Shown here: in pieces, positions 63,559 to 64,000 of the stretch | Position numbering within the stretch: position 1 is the first letter of the stretch | Layout of the letters: the number at the start of each line of letters is the position of its first letter | NCBI GenBank assembly: GCA_004835665.1 | Contig: RBKR01000004.1 | Location: forward strand, 1,488,001 to 1,552,000 | DNA: 64,000 bases | Direction of reading: 5' to 3' | DNA from: Phoma sp. XZ068 | Lineage: Eukaryota > Ascomycota > Dothideomycetes > Pleosporales > Didymellaceae | The notes under the pieces: model-generated | Seen by the model: only the letters and a program-made list of their open reading frames with translations | The model's database searches: none | Told to the model about the DNA's origin: nothing | Position numbers and translations under genes: made by a program

Positions 63559-64000
63559 TAGACTAGCTAGGTAGGTATCTCTTACCTAAGGTAGAGTAGG
63601 GTTAGGTATAGGTTGTATAGACTAGAGGTTAGGTAAGGTAGAGTTGCTAAGGCTTAGGGTTAGGTTAGGTATAGGTTATACAGACCTAAGGTTAGGTAGA
63701 GTAGAGTTATATATACTAAAGGTTAGGTAGAGTTACCTTAGGTTAGGTAGAGATACCTAAGGTTAGGTAGAGTTACCTTAGGTTAGGGTTAGTAATATAG
63801 GTTAGGTAGGTTATATATAGCTATTTAGAGTTTATATACTTTTAGAATTTGCTTAAGTATACCTACTTAAGTTATTATAGTAACTTATTATAGTAAGTTA
63901 CTCTACTAGCTGCCTACCCCTAACTTTTAAGCTATATTTAGTTCCTACTATAGATACTAGAATTTTTTAAGCTCCTAAACTAGCTAGTATACTTTACTTT
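63559..64000 (+). mobile_element. second hAT copy, left end, runs off the window
   Basis: 442 bp match 54630-55072 closely, beginning tagactagctaggtagg and including the same subterminal ggttaggtagagtt array. Differences are C/T and G/A. This copy retains a little more unmutated sequence (for example gttgctaagg). The rest lies beyond the window. Confidence 0.88.

Overview
The window looks like a nuclear AT-rich compartment of a filamentous ascomycete (Pezizomycotina; a Dothideomycete is possible but unproven). About 59 of the 64 kb is very AT-rich DNA with almost no open reading frames. CpA/TpG dinucleotides are nearly absent in long stretches, while ApC, CpT and CpC remain common. That is the signature of repeat-induced point mutation (RIP). 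Read with C-to-T and G-to-A changes in mind, most of it still shows the outline of transposons: reverse transcriptases, integrases and chromodomains whose Gln and Trp codons have become TAG/TAA and whose Cys codons have become TAT.

Three islands of normal composition stand out: 1-1195 (cut by the window edge), 4652-6500 and 43463-45311. They are copies of one 1849-bp Tc1/mariner-superfamily element of the pogo/Fot1 type. Each has 48-bp perfect terminal inverted repeats, TA target duplications and one intronless 566-codon DD35D transposase. They appear identical and carry no RIP damage, so they entered after the surroundings were mutated, or in a lineage where RIP no longer acts.

Layout of the degenerate part. 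1196-3150 and 7067-12290 are two head-to-head copies of a Ty3/gypsy chromovirus (family C, 233-bp LTR). The 3.9 kb between them holds low-complexity DNA, an older LTR remnant and transposon copy 2. 13317-20250 holds a Ty1/copia element on the minus strand. 20.3-27.87 kb and 34.69-49.48 kb form one less heavily mutated block, split by a complete 6809-bp chromovirus (family A, 27876-34684, 484-bp LTRs, 5-bp target duplication). This block contains a Plavaka-like transposase remnant on the minus strand. It also holds a long plus-strand remnant with an SNF2-like ATP-binding motif, into which copy 3 jumped, and a 71-bp tandem repeat array. 49.5-53.4 kb holds solo LTRs and a copia integrase remnant. 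52825-63558 is a third chromovirus (family B) split by a 5.9-kb hAT element (54631-60513). A second hAT copy starts at 63559 and runs off the window.

No host housekeeping gene, tRNA, rRNA or CRISPR array was recognised. The only intact genes are the three transposases. The rest records successive nested insertions followed by mutation, then post-RIP changes: transposon insertion, expansion of an (AGT)54 microsatellite and amplification of the 71-bp array. Protein identities for mutated regions come from reading translations by eye and are only as good as the motifs named.
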